The position numbers were made by a program, and so were the translations under genes. From contig OZ038383.1 in NCBI GenBank assembly GCA_964036045.1, positions 111,821,241 to 111,885,240 of the forward strand: DNA of 64,000 nt, in the 5' to 3' direction. Shown one piece after another: positions 40,901 to 52,900 of this stretch (positions are counted from its first letter, which is position 1; each line of letters starts with the position of its first letter). The notes below the pieces were generated by a model that searched no databases, was not told where the DNA came from, and worked only from the letters and a program-made list of their open reading frames with translations. The stretch comes from Eutreptiella sp. 'Long Island Sound 2002'. Lineage: Eukaryota; Euglenozoa; Euglenophyceae; Eutreptiales; Eutreptiaceae.

Positions 40901-43900
40901 GCCACAACGCCCTCAATGCCACAACGCCCTCAACGCCCCAACACCCTCAATGCCCCAACGCCCTCAATGCCCCAACGCCCTCAATGCCCCAACGCCCTCA
41001 ATGCCCCAACGCCCTCAATGCCCCAACGCCCTCAATGCCACAACGCCCTCAATGCCCCAACGCCCTCAATGCCCCAACGCCCTCAACGCCCCAACGCCCT
41101 CAATGCCCCAACGCCCTCAATGCCCCAACGCCCTCAATGCCCCAACGCCCTCAATGCCCCAACGCCCTCAATGCCCCAACGCCCTCAATGCCCCAAGGCC
41201 CTCAATGCCCCAAGGCCCTCAATGCCCCAACGCCCTCAATGCCCCAACGCCCTCAATGCCCCAACGCCCTCAATGCCACAACGCCCTCAATGCCCCAACG
41301 CCCTCAATGCCCCAACGCCCTCAATGCCCCAACGCCCTCAATGCCCCAACGCCCTCAATGCCCCAACGCCCTCAATGCCCCAACGCCCTCAATGCCCCAA
41401 CGCCCTCAATGCCCTCAACGCCACAACGCCCTCAACGCCCCAACGCCCTCAATGCCCCAACGCCCTCAATGCCCCAACGCCCTCAATGCCCCAACGCCCT
41501 CAACGCCCCAACGCCCTCAATGCCCCAACGCCCTCAATGCCACAACTCCCTCAACGCCCCAACGCCCTCAATGCCCCAACGCCCTCAATGCCCCAACGCC
41601 CTCAATGCCCCAACGCCCTCAATGCCCCAACGCCCTCAATGCCCCAACGCCCTCAATGCCCCAACGCCCTCAATGCCCCAACGCCCTCAATGCCCCAACG
41701 CCCTCAATGCCCCAACGCCCTCAATGCCCCAACGCCCTCAACGCCCCAACGCCCTCAATGCCCCAACGCCCTCAATGCCCCAACGCCCTCAACGCCCCAA
41801 CGCCCTCAACGCCCCAACGCCCTCAATGCCCCAACGCCCCAATGCCCTCAATGCCCCAACGCCCTCAATGCCCCAACGCCCTCAACGCCCCAACGCCCTC
41901 AATGCCCCAACGCCCTCAACGCCCCAACGCCCTCAACGCCCCAACGCCCTCAATGCCCCAACGCCCTCAATGCCCCACCGCCTGAATGCCCCAACGCCCT
42001 CAATGCCCCAACGCCCTCAATGCCCCAACGCCCTCAATGCCCCAACGCCCTCAATGCCCCAACGCCCTCAACGCCCCAACGCCCTCAATGCCCCAACGCC
42101 CTCAATGCCCCAACGCCCTCAATGCCCCAACGCCCTCAATGCCCCAACGCCCTCAATGCCCCAACGCCCTCAATGCCCCAACGCCCTCAATGCCCCAACG
42201 CCCTCAATGCCCCAACGCCCTCATTGCCCCAACGCCCTCAATGCCCCAACGCCCTCAATGCCCCAACGCCCTCAATGCCCCAACGCCCTCAATGCCCCAA
42301 CGCCCTCAATGCCCCAACGCCCTCAATGCCCCAACGCCCTTAATGCCCCAACACCCTCAATGCCACCCTGTGCCCGCACAGTGCTGCGGCTGCAGAGCGG
42401 CTGCTGTGGAGCGCTGTGTGCTGCTCCATGCTGCTGCATGCTGCACGCATGCATGCTGCAGGCATCTGCATAGATGTGAGCTACTGCTGCTGCTGCTGCT
42501 GCTCCATACTTCTGCTGCTGCCACCGCCCCATGCAGCTGCAGGCAGGCATGGAGCTGTTACCGCTGGGTATGCGTTGGTTGTGTGATCGGGTGGAACAGC
42601 CGCCTGCCGCCCGAACGAGCCAACACACCGCATGCGCACAAAAAGGTTCGTCTTGGGTCCAGGGCGCACCTTTTTGTCACTGGAGAAGGGCATTTCGTTG
42701 AGCATGACCCGGACGTACTGGGCCAAGTACGCGATGAACGCATCTGCAGAGAGTGGCGCAGAGGTCCCGGTCACACCGAACAGGACGCGGCACACAGCCC
42801 TCGGGCGTGGCAGCAGAACAGGTTTGGCAGATCTGAAAATGATGTGTGGTCCCACTCGCAGGGACCCCTTCAGGGCCCTAACCAACACGAGACAAAGGTC
42901 TGACAGTCAAACTCCGGATATTTCGAAGGGTTCAGTGTCCCGCACATGTGGAGTGGCGCGTCCCCTGAATCCCAGCGAATCCCACACACCATTTCCATGA
43001 AACCGACTGAATCCCATGAAATCTTCACCTTTACCTTCTGCACTTTTGGGTGCACTTGTAGGAACCATCGTTTTGGCAGTTCCAATACCAAGAGAACGTG
43101 GCTTTGTGGCTGGTTTGCGGCTGGTCCCTTTCCACATGCACCCTATGCCGAGGAGGGGACTGGTACAGAGACTTTGTGGGCTGAATCAGGGGCGGGGATA
43201 AGAGGGGGCAGGGGGATGACAAATAACGAATTACGAAATTCGGCCGACCAAAAACACGCTCATACACAATACGAATGTGCAGGAACAAATCTGGTGGTAG
43301 AGTATCAGGCCCTGTTGGGGTGGGAGAGGGCCGCGCATGGGGTGTACGGGGCGGTCGCGGCCACGTCCGTGAGGGAGGCTGGAAGGGGGACCTTTGTGCT
43401 CGCTGTGGAACTGCTTGAGGATGGTGATGACGCCCACCACAAACGGGATCCCGTCCAGCGCCTCACCGCCCTTGCGGCTCGTGAGACAGTCAATGTGGAC
43501 CTGCAACCAGATTCAGAACACTGCTTGAGGGGGGCATAGAGGAAGGGGGTTGGGGTGGTGGGGGGGGGGGGCACCCCCACACCCGTGTGTGTGTGCGCGC
43601 GTGTGTGTGCAGGGATTGGGAGGCAGGCACCAGACATTCAGAGTCTTGGGGGGTTTTCCAATGGACCATGGATGACTGGGGCCCCAGAAGGCGCTTACAT
43701 CGAGAGGCTGCGCCAGGCTGACATTAGGAGAGAGGAGGTGGGGGGCTTTTGGACCCGAAAGTTTGTGTACCAAAAATGGCCCAATCGGATTTTCCCAACA
43801 GTAAATTTCGTTTTTTCCCACGATGGTCACTTTGGTCTGGGGGGGGGGGGGGTTGAGGGGTTGCAGGGGGGGCTTCTCCTATGGTTGTCAGCCGGCTGCT

Positions 43901-46900
43901 CTAATGTAAAGCTGTGCTGTGCCGTGCAGTGAGTCCACCCTCAAAGTTGAAGGTGGCCAGGGCTCTCCCGCTGGGGTGGGGGCGTGTGTGCCTCCGGGGC
44001 TGACAACCCCCTAGGCCAATGTGCCAAGTCCTGTAGCTAAGAGTAGGCGGGTGCCTTGATGTCCATCCCCACCCTTGCACTGGTCTCTGGGCCTTTGTCC
44101 AGGGTCTTGAGAGTTGCGGCAGAGCAGAACAGAGGGACTTCATCGCCACGGACATCCAGAAACAGTGGGAAAATGTTTGAACAGAGAAGGCTATGGCTCC
44201 ACAATGCTGCCGTGTACCATTGCTGTGGCAGCTCGGCTGCGGTGCCTGGGTGTCCCAGTCGGTGGGTGTTGTTGTTGTTCCCGTTGTTGTTGCTGTCATC
44301 GGAATGTCCGACTGCATCCATGCAATGCCCCCGCTGGACATCACTACAACGCTTCGGGGAGGATGGGGGTGCAATTGTCTGGAAAACGACGGGATCTGTA
44401 GACAAGTGAGTGCGCGCCGGTCACGGAATGGGGCAGTCATAGTGGCTGCGGCACTGCCAGTGCATTAAGACGATGCGGGACTTCAGAGGCCTGTGCCTGA
44501 GAGGCACCATTGCGGACTTCACAGCCACATGCAGGCGAATGTGATGCTGCGGTACCCATAGTACATCATGATCCATGCGCCTCCGGCAGTCGCACGCGGC
44601 AGCGTAGCGATCAACAACACCAGATCCTTCCAGGGCACGGGCATTAAGGGCTTTGTGATGCTGCAGGGGCCGGTCTGCCCCATTGGCCCCCCACCCACGA
44701 CCTGGTGGGGGTGCAGTGCCCAACACGGGAGGTGCTCGGCCCACAGCGGAGCCCAAAGGCGGCGTGACAGGCAACAACTGCGTGGGTGCAGGTCCGTGTG
44801 CGCTGAGGTGTGCCATGCCGCACCCTCTCACCCACCCCTTACGCCCCGGCTGACACACAATCAGGAGCCATGGCTACTGACTATCTCTGCCCTGTACCCT
44901 GTCTCGCCCAGCCCACAGCTTACCGTTACTGGGGGGTGGGGGGGTGGGGGCGGAAAGGCTGCCCGGCTCCCCCGCCTGACTCACCCATCCAGGCAACAGC
45001 CCCCCCACCCCCCCGTCTGGGTGGTGGGGGATTCACCCACTCGTAACAACCACGAAATGGGACACGAACAACACGAGCACTTCAGACTTGCCGAAAAACC
45101 GCCACTGATCAGTCACTTACTGATGTGAGGTGCAGTGTAGTGTCTACTCTGAAGCCAAATCACCATCAGTGTCTGAGAAATCAGAATCATCAGACTCCCG
45201 ATGCCTCGTGCACTTGCCTTGTGCTTTGCCCTTGTCTGCCCTGGGATGTCTGAATTGAGCCCTGTACTTGTTGCCCTGGATGATCTCCAATGCTTCAGTG
45301 TAATCATAATCCAACCAACCCTTGGAATCCAAGGCAAGCATGGGGAGCTGCTCCACCACACTATGACCATTTAGCATTTCACAACAAGAACCACTCTGCC
45401 AATAAAAGATAGCAGTAGCCTTTCTGGACCCACAGCAGACCTAGGCCTGACCCAAATCCAGACCCACACCCCAAAAGATCGTCACCACACCCGTGGGTGA
45501 GGGGGGGGGGGGTTTGGCCAAAACTGGCCAAAGACCTTACCAACCCACCAACCCACTCCCTGAAGCCCCCCCCCCCCAAGTATAGGTAGTTTCAACCACA
45601 AAGCCTGGTCTCGCCCCCCCCAAAAAAAAATCAACACACACACAGACACACACACAAACACACGAGTGCGTCCCAAAGCAGCCCAAGCAGAGCACGGACA
45701 GGCACTGGATGTTGGATGAATCTCGTCAGGCCAACAGGACAGTAAAAGAAGAGGGAATGTGACCATCGACGACTGGGCGCCGTTCTGTAGGTAACAGGCG
45801 CACGGCAGCCCCACAGATTGTCCCCGCAGACCTCTGCTGTACACACGTACAAACACACACAAACACCATTCATTTACCCCCCTCCACACCCCATGCGATG
45901 TTGTCGGGTTGACACACAATCCACACAACATCCAGACCACAATGCACCCCTGCCCCTGCCCGCCTCCTTCCTTCCACCCCCCCTCTCTCTCAGTACACTT
46001 CTGGTCACTTCCCAACCCACGCCCACTGTGCTCCTTCCCCACAAGGGGGTGGCTGCACCATCGCCCCCGCCGAGTCAAGAGGGCCCGCCTTGGCTGCATC
46101 TCGCCACAGGCACCGGCAGTCCCAGTGAAGTCGCATCGGGTGGGGAGGCCATGAGGAGCACCTGGTATGTGAATCTCCCCAAGAAGGAGATGACGAACAA
46201 GAACATCACCAGCGGGATTTCGTGGATGGGGTCTGCGCTGGTGTACACTTTGGAGAACGGGTGCGAGAGGCCACTGTGCTCTAGGTAGTTCGTGAGCTGC
46301 GGAACATGGGCCATCCACGTGTGAGGGCAGAGGACATGGGGATGGGGGCCATCAGTGCTGGGGCACTAGGGGCCTTCCAAAGCGGGCCTAATCCGTATTT
46401 GCGAACACGTATGAGCTACTCCGTATCTGATCTGATGGGCATTAGATCTAATGCGTGTTTGATCGCGTCTTAGGCCAGCCCCCAGGCTGGGGGATGGTAT
46501 GGCGGGGGGGGGAGGGGATGGAGCCACCAGTCGCAGAGGGCTCCCCAATACACACCCAACAACAACCGCCACAACAATAACAGGCACCAGCAGTGGCAAC
46601 CAGCACCAGCACCAGCACCAGCACCAGCACCAGCACCAGCAAACATCACTGTGGGACATTGGGGGGGGGGGGGGGATGGACAGAAGAGCACACAGATCGC
46701 CGGTGTTAGAGCGACAGGTTTTGGCCACTTTTCGAAGAACGTTCAGGTTTGGGCCGTCGAGACACGCTCCCAGGCCATTGAGGACCAGGGGCGGCTATGG
46801 CGCACATGGGCGGCGGTGGGGCCCCGGGAGGCACCTCTGCCAGAATGGGATTGTCATTGTCGGGGTACGGGTAGCGATCCGGGTCTTGATAGTGGGACTT

Positions 46901-49900
46901 GACGTCCTCCAGCAGCGCCTCGTTCAGGGTCTTGAGGCTGCAGCACAGCGTCTGGGAGTCCAGTTTGGAGGCGAAGGTCAGCTCCGAGGCGATGTGCCTC
47001 CGCAGCAACTGCGCACAGAGAGCGGGGGCTGACTTGGCTAACGCGCATGGGCAACGCAAAGCAAAGCCCGGCACTGAAGTCTCTGTGGCCAAAGGCTCGG
47101 GACGCGGAAACGAGGCGTAGACGTCTCCGTGTGGCGCTGTGTAACCGCGGAAACGCGTTGAGTGCAAACGATCGGTGCATGACCGCGTGTCGACGGTTGA
47201 TGCGTGAACGCCGACCGGTACTCGAGAGGGGGCGCGGGAGCAAAACCGTGTGGGCGTTTGTGGTGGGGGGGAAGGTGGGGGTAGTGGTGGGATGTGGATG
47301 GAGGGGGGGGGGGCTGGGGGGCTCACTGGAAATGAAACGCGGAAATGGAGTGCGTGTTATGACAACGCCATGTCACGTGCACCTCCATCACCCCCACCCC
47401 CCCAAAACCGGACAGGACAAGTGGCGGGAGGCCAATAGGCGCCGCCAGTGGCAGACAGTAACACATGCAGGCGTCATGCCAAACCTCCCCCGCCAGGCTA
47501 ACAGCAGAGGAGAGGAAGGGGGGGGAGGGGGCCTGGGACCCAAAAATGTGCGCATCAGAAATGGCCCGATCAGATTTTCCCGATGGTAAATGTTGTTTTT
47601 TTCCCGCGATGGTCACTTTGGTCGGGGGGAGGGGGGGGCTCTTCCTCTGGTTGTCGGCCGTTCTAATGTACGGCTGCCCCCCTCAGACCCCCACACCCAC
47701 ATGCTGCAGATTGGTGCCACCACCACACGGTACTACTACGAGCCCCGCTACAACACGGCGAGTGCCCAGGCCCCCGATGGCACTGGGCCGGTCCCTCACA
47801 TTCCGCACCCCCCGTCCACAAACAGCGCCCCCCTGTCCCATGTACACGGCGCATCCGTGTCTTCCGCCGCGCGCTGCCGGGCACGCGATGTCATGGGGCC
47901 GTTGTAGCGGAAACGGAGCCTTCGGGCCCCTTCCTCAACAACGGCACTTCGCGTCCACATGGCCCTCCCGCCTGCAGCCCCTCATCATCGCTCGGCAAAC
48001 CGCGCCCGCCTGCGGCCACTTGACCCAGAGTCGGGGGGGGGGGGGGGGGGGCGTGGGACTGTGCACAGGGTCTGCGCGCCGCACATTGCGGGGGTCGGGG
48101 GGTGTCCAGGCGAAGCCATGTCACTCACCCCCTTTGTGCCTGAACGAGCCCCCGCTTGTGACCGCACCCCATCGCCATCCAGAAGAAATGGGATGGGGCG
48201 GGCATGGGTGGCCCCCCCCCCCCCCCCAAAACGGGTACGGGCGGGCGTGTGCGTGTCATGCCTCACACACTTGTGGACGCGCGAACACGAGGCGGACACA
48301 AAGCGTATACAGATCCGCATGAACGCGGGGGGGGGGGGATTTGTGTCAAGTCAAATTCGCGGTGGTAAATTCCGCCGCGGGACATTTTGCCGAAGCCCCT
48401 GGACTTTGTGTGGTACGTTGCGCGGCCACTCCCAGAAATGTTGTGGTAAGTAGGGCTTTGCGGGCGCGGTGGAGCTTCGCCGCAGGTGCAAATCTCGCGG
48501 AAGTCCCTCGATTGTGTGCGGGAAATTGCACGGCCCATTTCAACTGCGGAATGTCCTACGCGAACTTGACCGCCACCGACCCCCCCCCCCCCCGCCACCC
48601 GCCCTGCAAACCCCCGTGTGAAACGTTTGCGCCCCCTGTTCATGTGTCAACATGTGTCAACGCACAGGGGCTGTCGTGAAAGCGCCCTCGGGTGTCCAGA
48701 CAAACACTCCCCAGACATCCCTCGATGACCGTACAGCCCCGACACACGCACGCAACACCGGCACTACGGACACCAGGCCCCACAATCGCACGCTCCATCG
48801 GCGGTGCATGTCCGAGACCGTGTGGGCTGGGCTTCGTAGCGGCGCTTCTTGTGAAACACGTTGGCAAACCGCATCGATGCGCCCAGCGTCGCGGCAGACG
48901 ACCAGCGGCCGCAGTGACGGGGAATGCACCCGCCCAACACCCCATCGGCACACGCACCCCCACACACGCGCACACACGCACGCACGCGTGCACAACCCCA
49001 CCTGATTGCGCCCGATGCGCATAACTGCCTCCATGAGGGACGGGAAGAAGTTCTTGGTCATCTTCGCCATCATGGGCCCCTCGTACCACCGCCGGGCGTT
49101 GCGGGGCAGGCCCTGTGGCGGGTTGGTGTCCTGCGACATCATCTCCAACTCGGCCTTCACCCCTGGCGATGCGCACACGAATGGCGGGGGGGCGGGGCCA
49201 CAGTTCGTGCGGATGCAGAGAGGGACGAGGCCTTGGGCCTCGTCGTTGGTGCCGCGATATGTTCGTCCACGTGACCAGCAGGTCCCGTGTTCTGGGGCAT
49301 TACAGACCAGTTCGCATGGTTTGCTGCACCCCACACCCTGACAAAGCAATGGTGCCTTCCCGTGGACCACGCACTCCGTGTGCAAAGCTGAGTGTGTAGC
49401 GAAGTCTACAGCAACGTCTATATCGGCGGCTGGATCTAAGTCTAAAGCTACCTCCATATTGAAGTCTGTATCACAGTCTATACCTAAGCCCATTTGGAAG
49501 TCTAAACCAAAGTCAAGTCTGTGTCTCAGTCTAACGCTACGTCGGTATCGAAGTCCAGGTCCAAGCTTCTGTCTGAGTCTGTACCAAGTTTGCCGGGGCA
49601 GTGCCAGACGAAGCATTACGCGATGGCAGAACGGCCCCGCGGAGAGCACAGTCTTGGGCATGTCCCATACTCACAAACGGGAGGGAGGGCACCAGCACTG
49701 GGACCACTGCTGAACGGCGGCGGCTGATGTGGAGCCCCCCATGGGATTGCCGGGGGCGGTCCCCAGGCATGCCCCGCACGCCGTGGGCATCGGGCCAAGG
49801 AGGGGGCACACCGCTGAGCACCACGCGGTCGATGAACTTCACGAAGTTCTGCACCTCCCGCACCGTCATGAAGCACAGCAGCTTGTCCATCCCTGAAGGC

Positions 49901-52900
49901 ATATGTGGTGGTGTAGGGCCTGTGTGTGGGGTCTGCCTGGGGCTCAGGGTTGAGAAGGACCCTGGGCCATGGCTCAGTGGATGATCGCACCCGCACCCCT
50001 TTACTGACATAGGGCTCCCGAAAAATTCATTTGGGGGGTGGGGGGGGCCTTGGAGCCCCTTTTCCGACCCCCCCCTTCTGGAGTGGGGGGGCGTCCAAGG
50101 GCCGGCTCTCTTTTTCCCATGTTTTCCATGGCATATCCCATGACACAACCACTGGAACTGTCACAGTCTGTCAGTCACTGTCAGTGTGTCACTCTGAAGG
50201 GGGCGGGGAGGTGTCCAAGGGAGAGGGAGGGGGGGGGGGCCTCCTCTGGTTGTCCGCCGTTCTTATACACGCCCCCCACCACCACCCCATAAGCACGTTG
50301 GAGCCAGAATTTGCAGACATTTGCATTGAGGAAATCAGCGTGTGGCCCTTGGAGCCCCTTTCCGCAACCCCCTCCCATGAATTTGGGGGGGCCTCCAAGC
50401 CCCCCCCCCCCCCCCAAAGGTAAAATTTCCACCAGCCCAGCTTGAGACGGAGCCACTGGGTGGCGGGTCTCCCGGTGTGAACATGACCCCTCAGTAGCGG
50501 TCCACCCAACGTAACTCGCAAAAAGGCCGCCAAGTTTTCTCCCGCATGAGAACCCGTTGGGCAGGGGTTTGTTGCCAAGGCACACCACCGGACTGGAAAA
50601 AAGCCTCCGGGCACGCCCCCTGCGGGGGCCTTGGGGCCCCCAATGGGGTCGTTGGGACCGTGTGCAGGCCGTGCACATGGGGCGGACATCGTGGGGCACT
50701 CCGCGGCGCTGCCGGACACGTGTCCGGGGACATCCCCAGCGGCTGCGGGCCAATGCCACGCCCTCTGAGGCCCAGGAGCAGCGCGGAGGCAGCCCCAGGG
50801 GCTCTGGGCCGACCACCATCAGAGATGTCCCCGCGCCACCTCCGATCCCCCGGCGGATGCGCCTCCAGTGCCCCAAATGCAAGAGGCAACCGGCCGTAGG
50901 CCCCGATGACAAAGGCATCCCCTCAGGTCCCCCTCCCACTCGCGCTGTCTGAGCGGGACTCTTGATCCGGCTGCCGCTAAAGCGATGGGTGGGGCCATTG
51001 GAGGCGCCCCCCAAAGGGGACCATGGCCCAGGCAAACGCCCCCGATCCCCCGGCGACACTGCCCTAGTCTCAGAGCCGGGCCGCACCGATCAGTCACTGC
51101 CCAGACCGCGCGGATCCGGAGGGTGCTCTCCACCACCGCCGACGTGGGCAGCGGAATCCGCTGGTGTCTGGCAAACCACTGCATGAGCACTGCGGGGGTT
51201 GTGGACCCGTGTCTGAACTTGAATGGTGCCCCCCCCCCCCCCCCCACACACACACGATGTGCGTAACAAACGGGCAGCGGATCAAGACGGCCCGAGTGTT
51301 CTTGGTCTCGTCAGGCACGTGTCAAAGAACAGTCACAAAACAGCCATGACAGGCACCAGGCGCCTTTCTGTGATGAGGAGAAGCAGGACAATCAGCTACG
51401 CAGCAGCTCAATGCAGCCTTTGCTTGGATCCTACGAAGCACGCAGTGCCCACTGCTCGGGTCACTTTCGCTCGAGGTGGGTTAGCCTGTCCCTGATCTAC
51501 CCCTCCCTCCCCATCATTCAGGAACCCGGATACACACGTACCACCCCCACACACACATGCACCCCCCCCCAACACACACACACATGTATGCCCCCCCCCC
51601 CCCCCTGTGCCACATTCCGTCGGGTTGCAGTTTCTTTACAGGGCCCTGGACAGCCACCCATTCTTCCCTTCGCGTGCTGCGTCGGGTCAATGCTTTCTGA
51701 CGGCCGCTGCGGCCGCTGTTCCTTGTGGTGTCGTGTCCGCGGTAGCAGGGCCCAGTAGTGGGCGTACTGGGGGTTGTGCCGGTTGTTGCAGGGGTCGTTT
51801 GACAGTCTTTGCTACCCCCCCCCCCCCCCCGCCCCCCCACACACCCGGTGGCACACCGGCATACCCCCCCCACGCCTTTGTGGCACACGCCCACCCCCAC
51901 CTCTAACACACAGCCCGCGTACGTGGCCCACGTCCCATGAGTACCACCGGGCGGTCGAGGGTGAGGGTGTTGCATGCAGCGGCACGACAGGACGCCGCAC
52001 AGTACCCGCCGTTGCATCAATAACCCCCCCCCCTCCCCCGCATCCGCATACCCGTCATGCCGAACACGCCCATGCTCTCACGGATTTGGCTGAAGGTCCG
52101 GATGCCCACCACCTGAGCACAGGAAGGGGCCGTGGCGATACGGGGCCCGGGGCTCAGGCCAGGGCTGCGCCTCCCGGCCCTCCGGACATTAGAAGAGAGG
52201 AGGATCGTGGGGGGGAAAGGGGGGTCTGGGAGCCAAAAATTTTGTGCACCACAAATGGCCCGACCGGATTGTCCCTTTCATAAATTTCGTTTTTTCCCAC
52301 GGTCACTTTGGTCTGGAGGGGGGGGGGGGGGGGTGCGGGGGGGGCTCCTACGGTCGTCGGCCCTTCTAATGTGAGCCTGCCTCCGGAGAAGTTGGGCGAG
52401 GCCGCCAGCAAAGCGGAGCGAGGGCCACGGGGCCGGTACGCCGGGGCTGTGGGGGCCTGACCCCCCTCCCCCCCGCAAACAAAGAGAAAAGGTCACGTTC
52501 ATTGTCCGCCCAGACGTCCGTCACAGTCGCGGGGCCCCAGAGAAGACCAAGGGGTACAGCGCCGTAGCCTTCGAGGCACCGCGCGGCCCCGGGGGACAAC
52601 CTCCGAGGCCTCTCAATGTACGGCATTGGCGCATGGCGACGCACTTTGGGGGGGGGGGGGGGGGCTGTCCAGCGCGCTCTGCCTCAGGGGCGTGGCCAGG
52701 GACACGGGGGCAATGGGGTCCAGCCGAAGGGAGGGCGGGGGGATGGGGATGGGGGAGGAGCGCGCCGCAAGGCCGCGACCGCTGCAGCCGAGGCCCTAGG
52801 GCCCTCGGGTCTGGGGGGTTGGGGGCACGGCCGCGCCCCATTGACCGCATCGACCCCTCGGCCCCCGTACGGAGACTTGTGTGGGGGGGAGGGGGGGGGG

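Larger units (their letters stand above)
11588..42365. repeat. 17-bp minisatellite, about 1,800 tandem copies
   Basis: The + strand consensus is CCCTCAATGCCCCAACG and the gene-strand reading is GGGGCATTGAGGGCGTT. The array is uninterrupted for 30.8 kb, about 1,810 units if all were full length. Common point variants are ATG to ACG, AACG to AAGG, GCCCCAACG to GCCACAACG, and CAACG to CAACA. The unit is itself two similar half-units, CCCTCAATG (9 bp) and CCCCAACG (8 bp), and occasional loss of one half shifts the phase. No spacer sequences are present. Confidence 0.99.
11529..42669 (-). other. Intron 13 of strumpellin, 31.1 kb
   Basis: This intron is bounded on the gene strand by donor GTGCGC and acceptor CGTTCAG, both phase 0. 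It is ten times longer than any other intron in the window (0.5-2.8 kb). From the donor there are about 300 bp of ordinary DNA, including CAG/CTG triplets and GCATGC-rich sequence. Then come 30.8 kb of minisatellite and finally 59 bp up to the acceptor. On the gene strand every frame of the array meets TGA about every 51 nt, so retaining the intron would end translation. Confidence 0.88.

Noticed and set aside
11588-42365. CRISPR array
   Set aside because: Repeat units follow one another directly with no unique spacers, the unit is 17 bp, and the setting is eukaryotic.
11588-42365. Centromeric satellite or telomere repeat
   Set aside because: The array sits between two exons of one gene with matching phases. 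The unit is shorter than typical centromeric satellites and does not resemble a TTAGGG-type telomere.
11337-42473. A single giant + strand protein of about 10,000 residues
   Set aside because: All three + frames are open for the same arithmetic reason and give the same peptide. The start lies in DNA antisense to exon 14 and there is no domain. The array is inside an intron of a conserved gene on the other strand.
50819-51253. Open minus-strand stretch with [20 protein letters not shown] in intron 7
   Set aside because: It looked protein-like but lies between exons 7 and 8, which are already contiguous in the conserved protein. I found no acceptor and donor pair in frame, nor a family; at most it is element debris.
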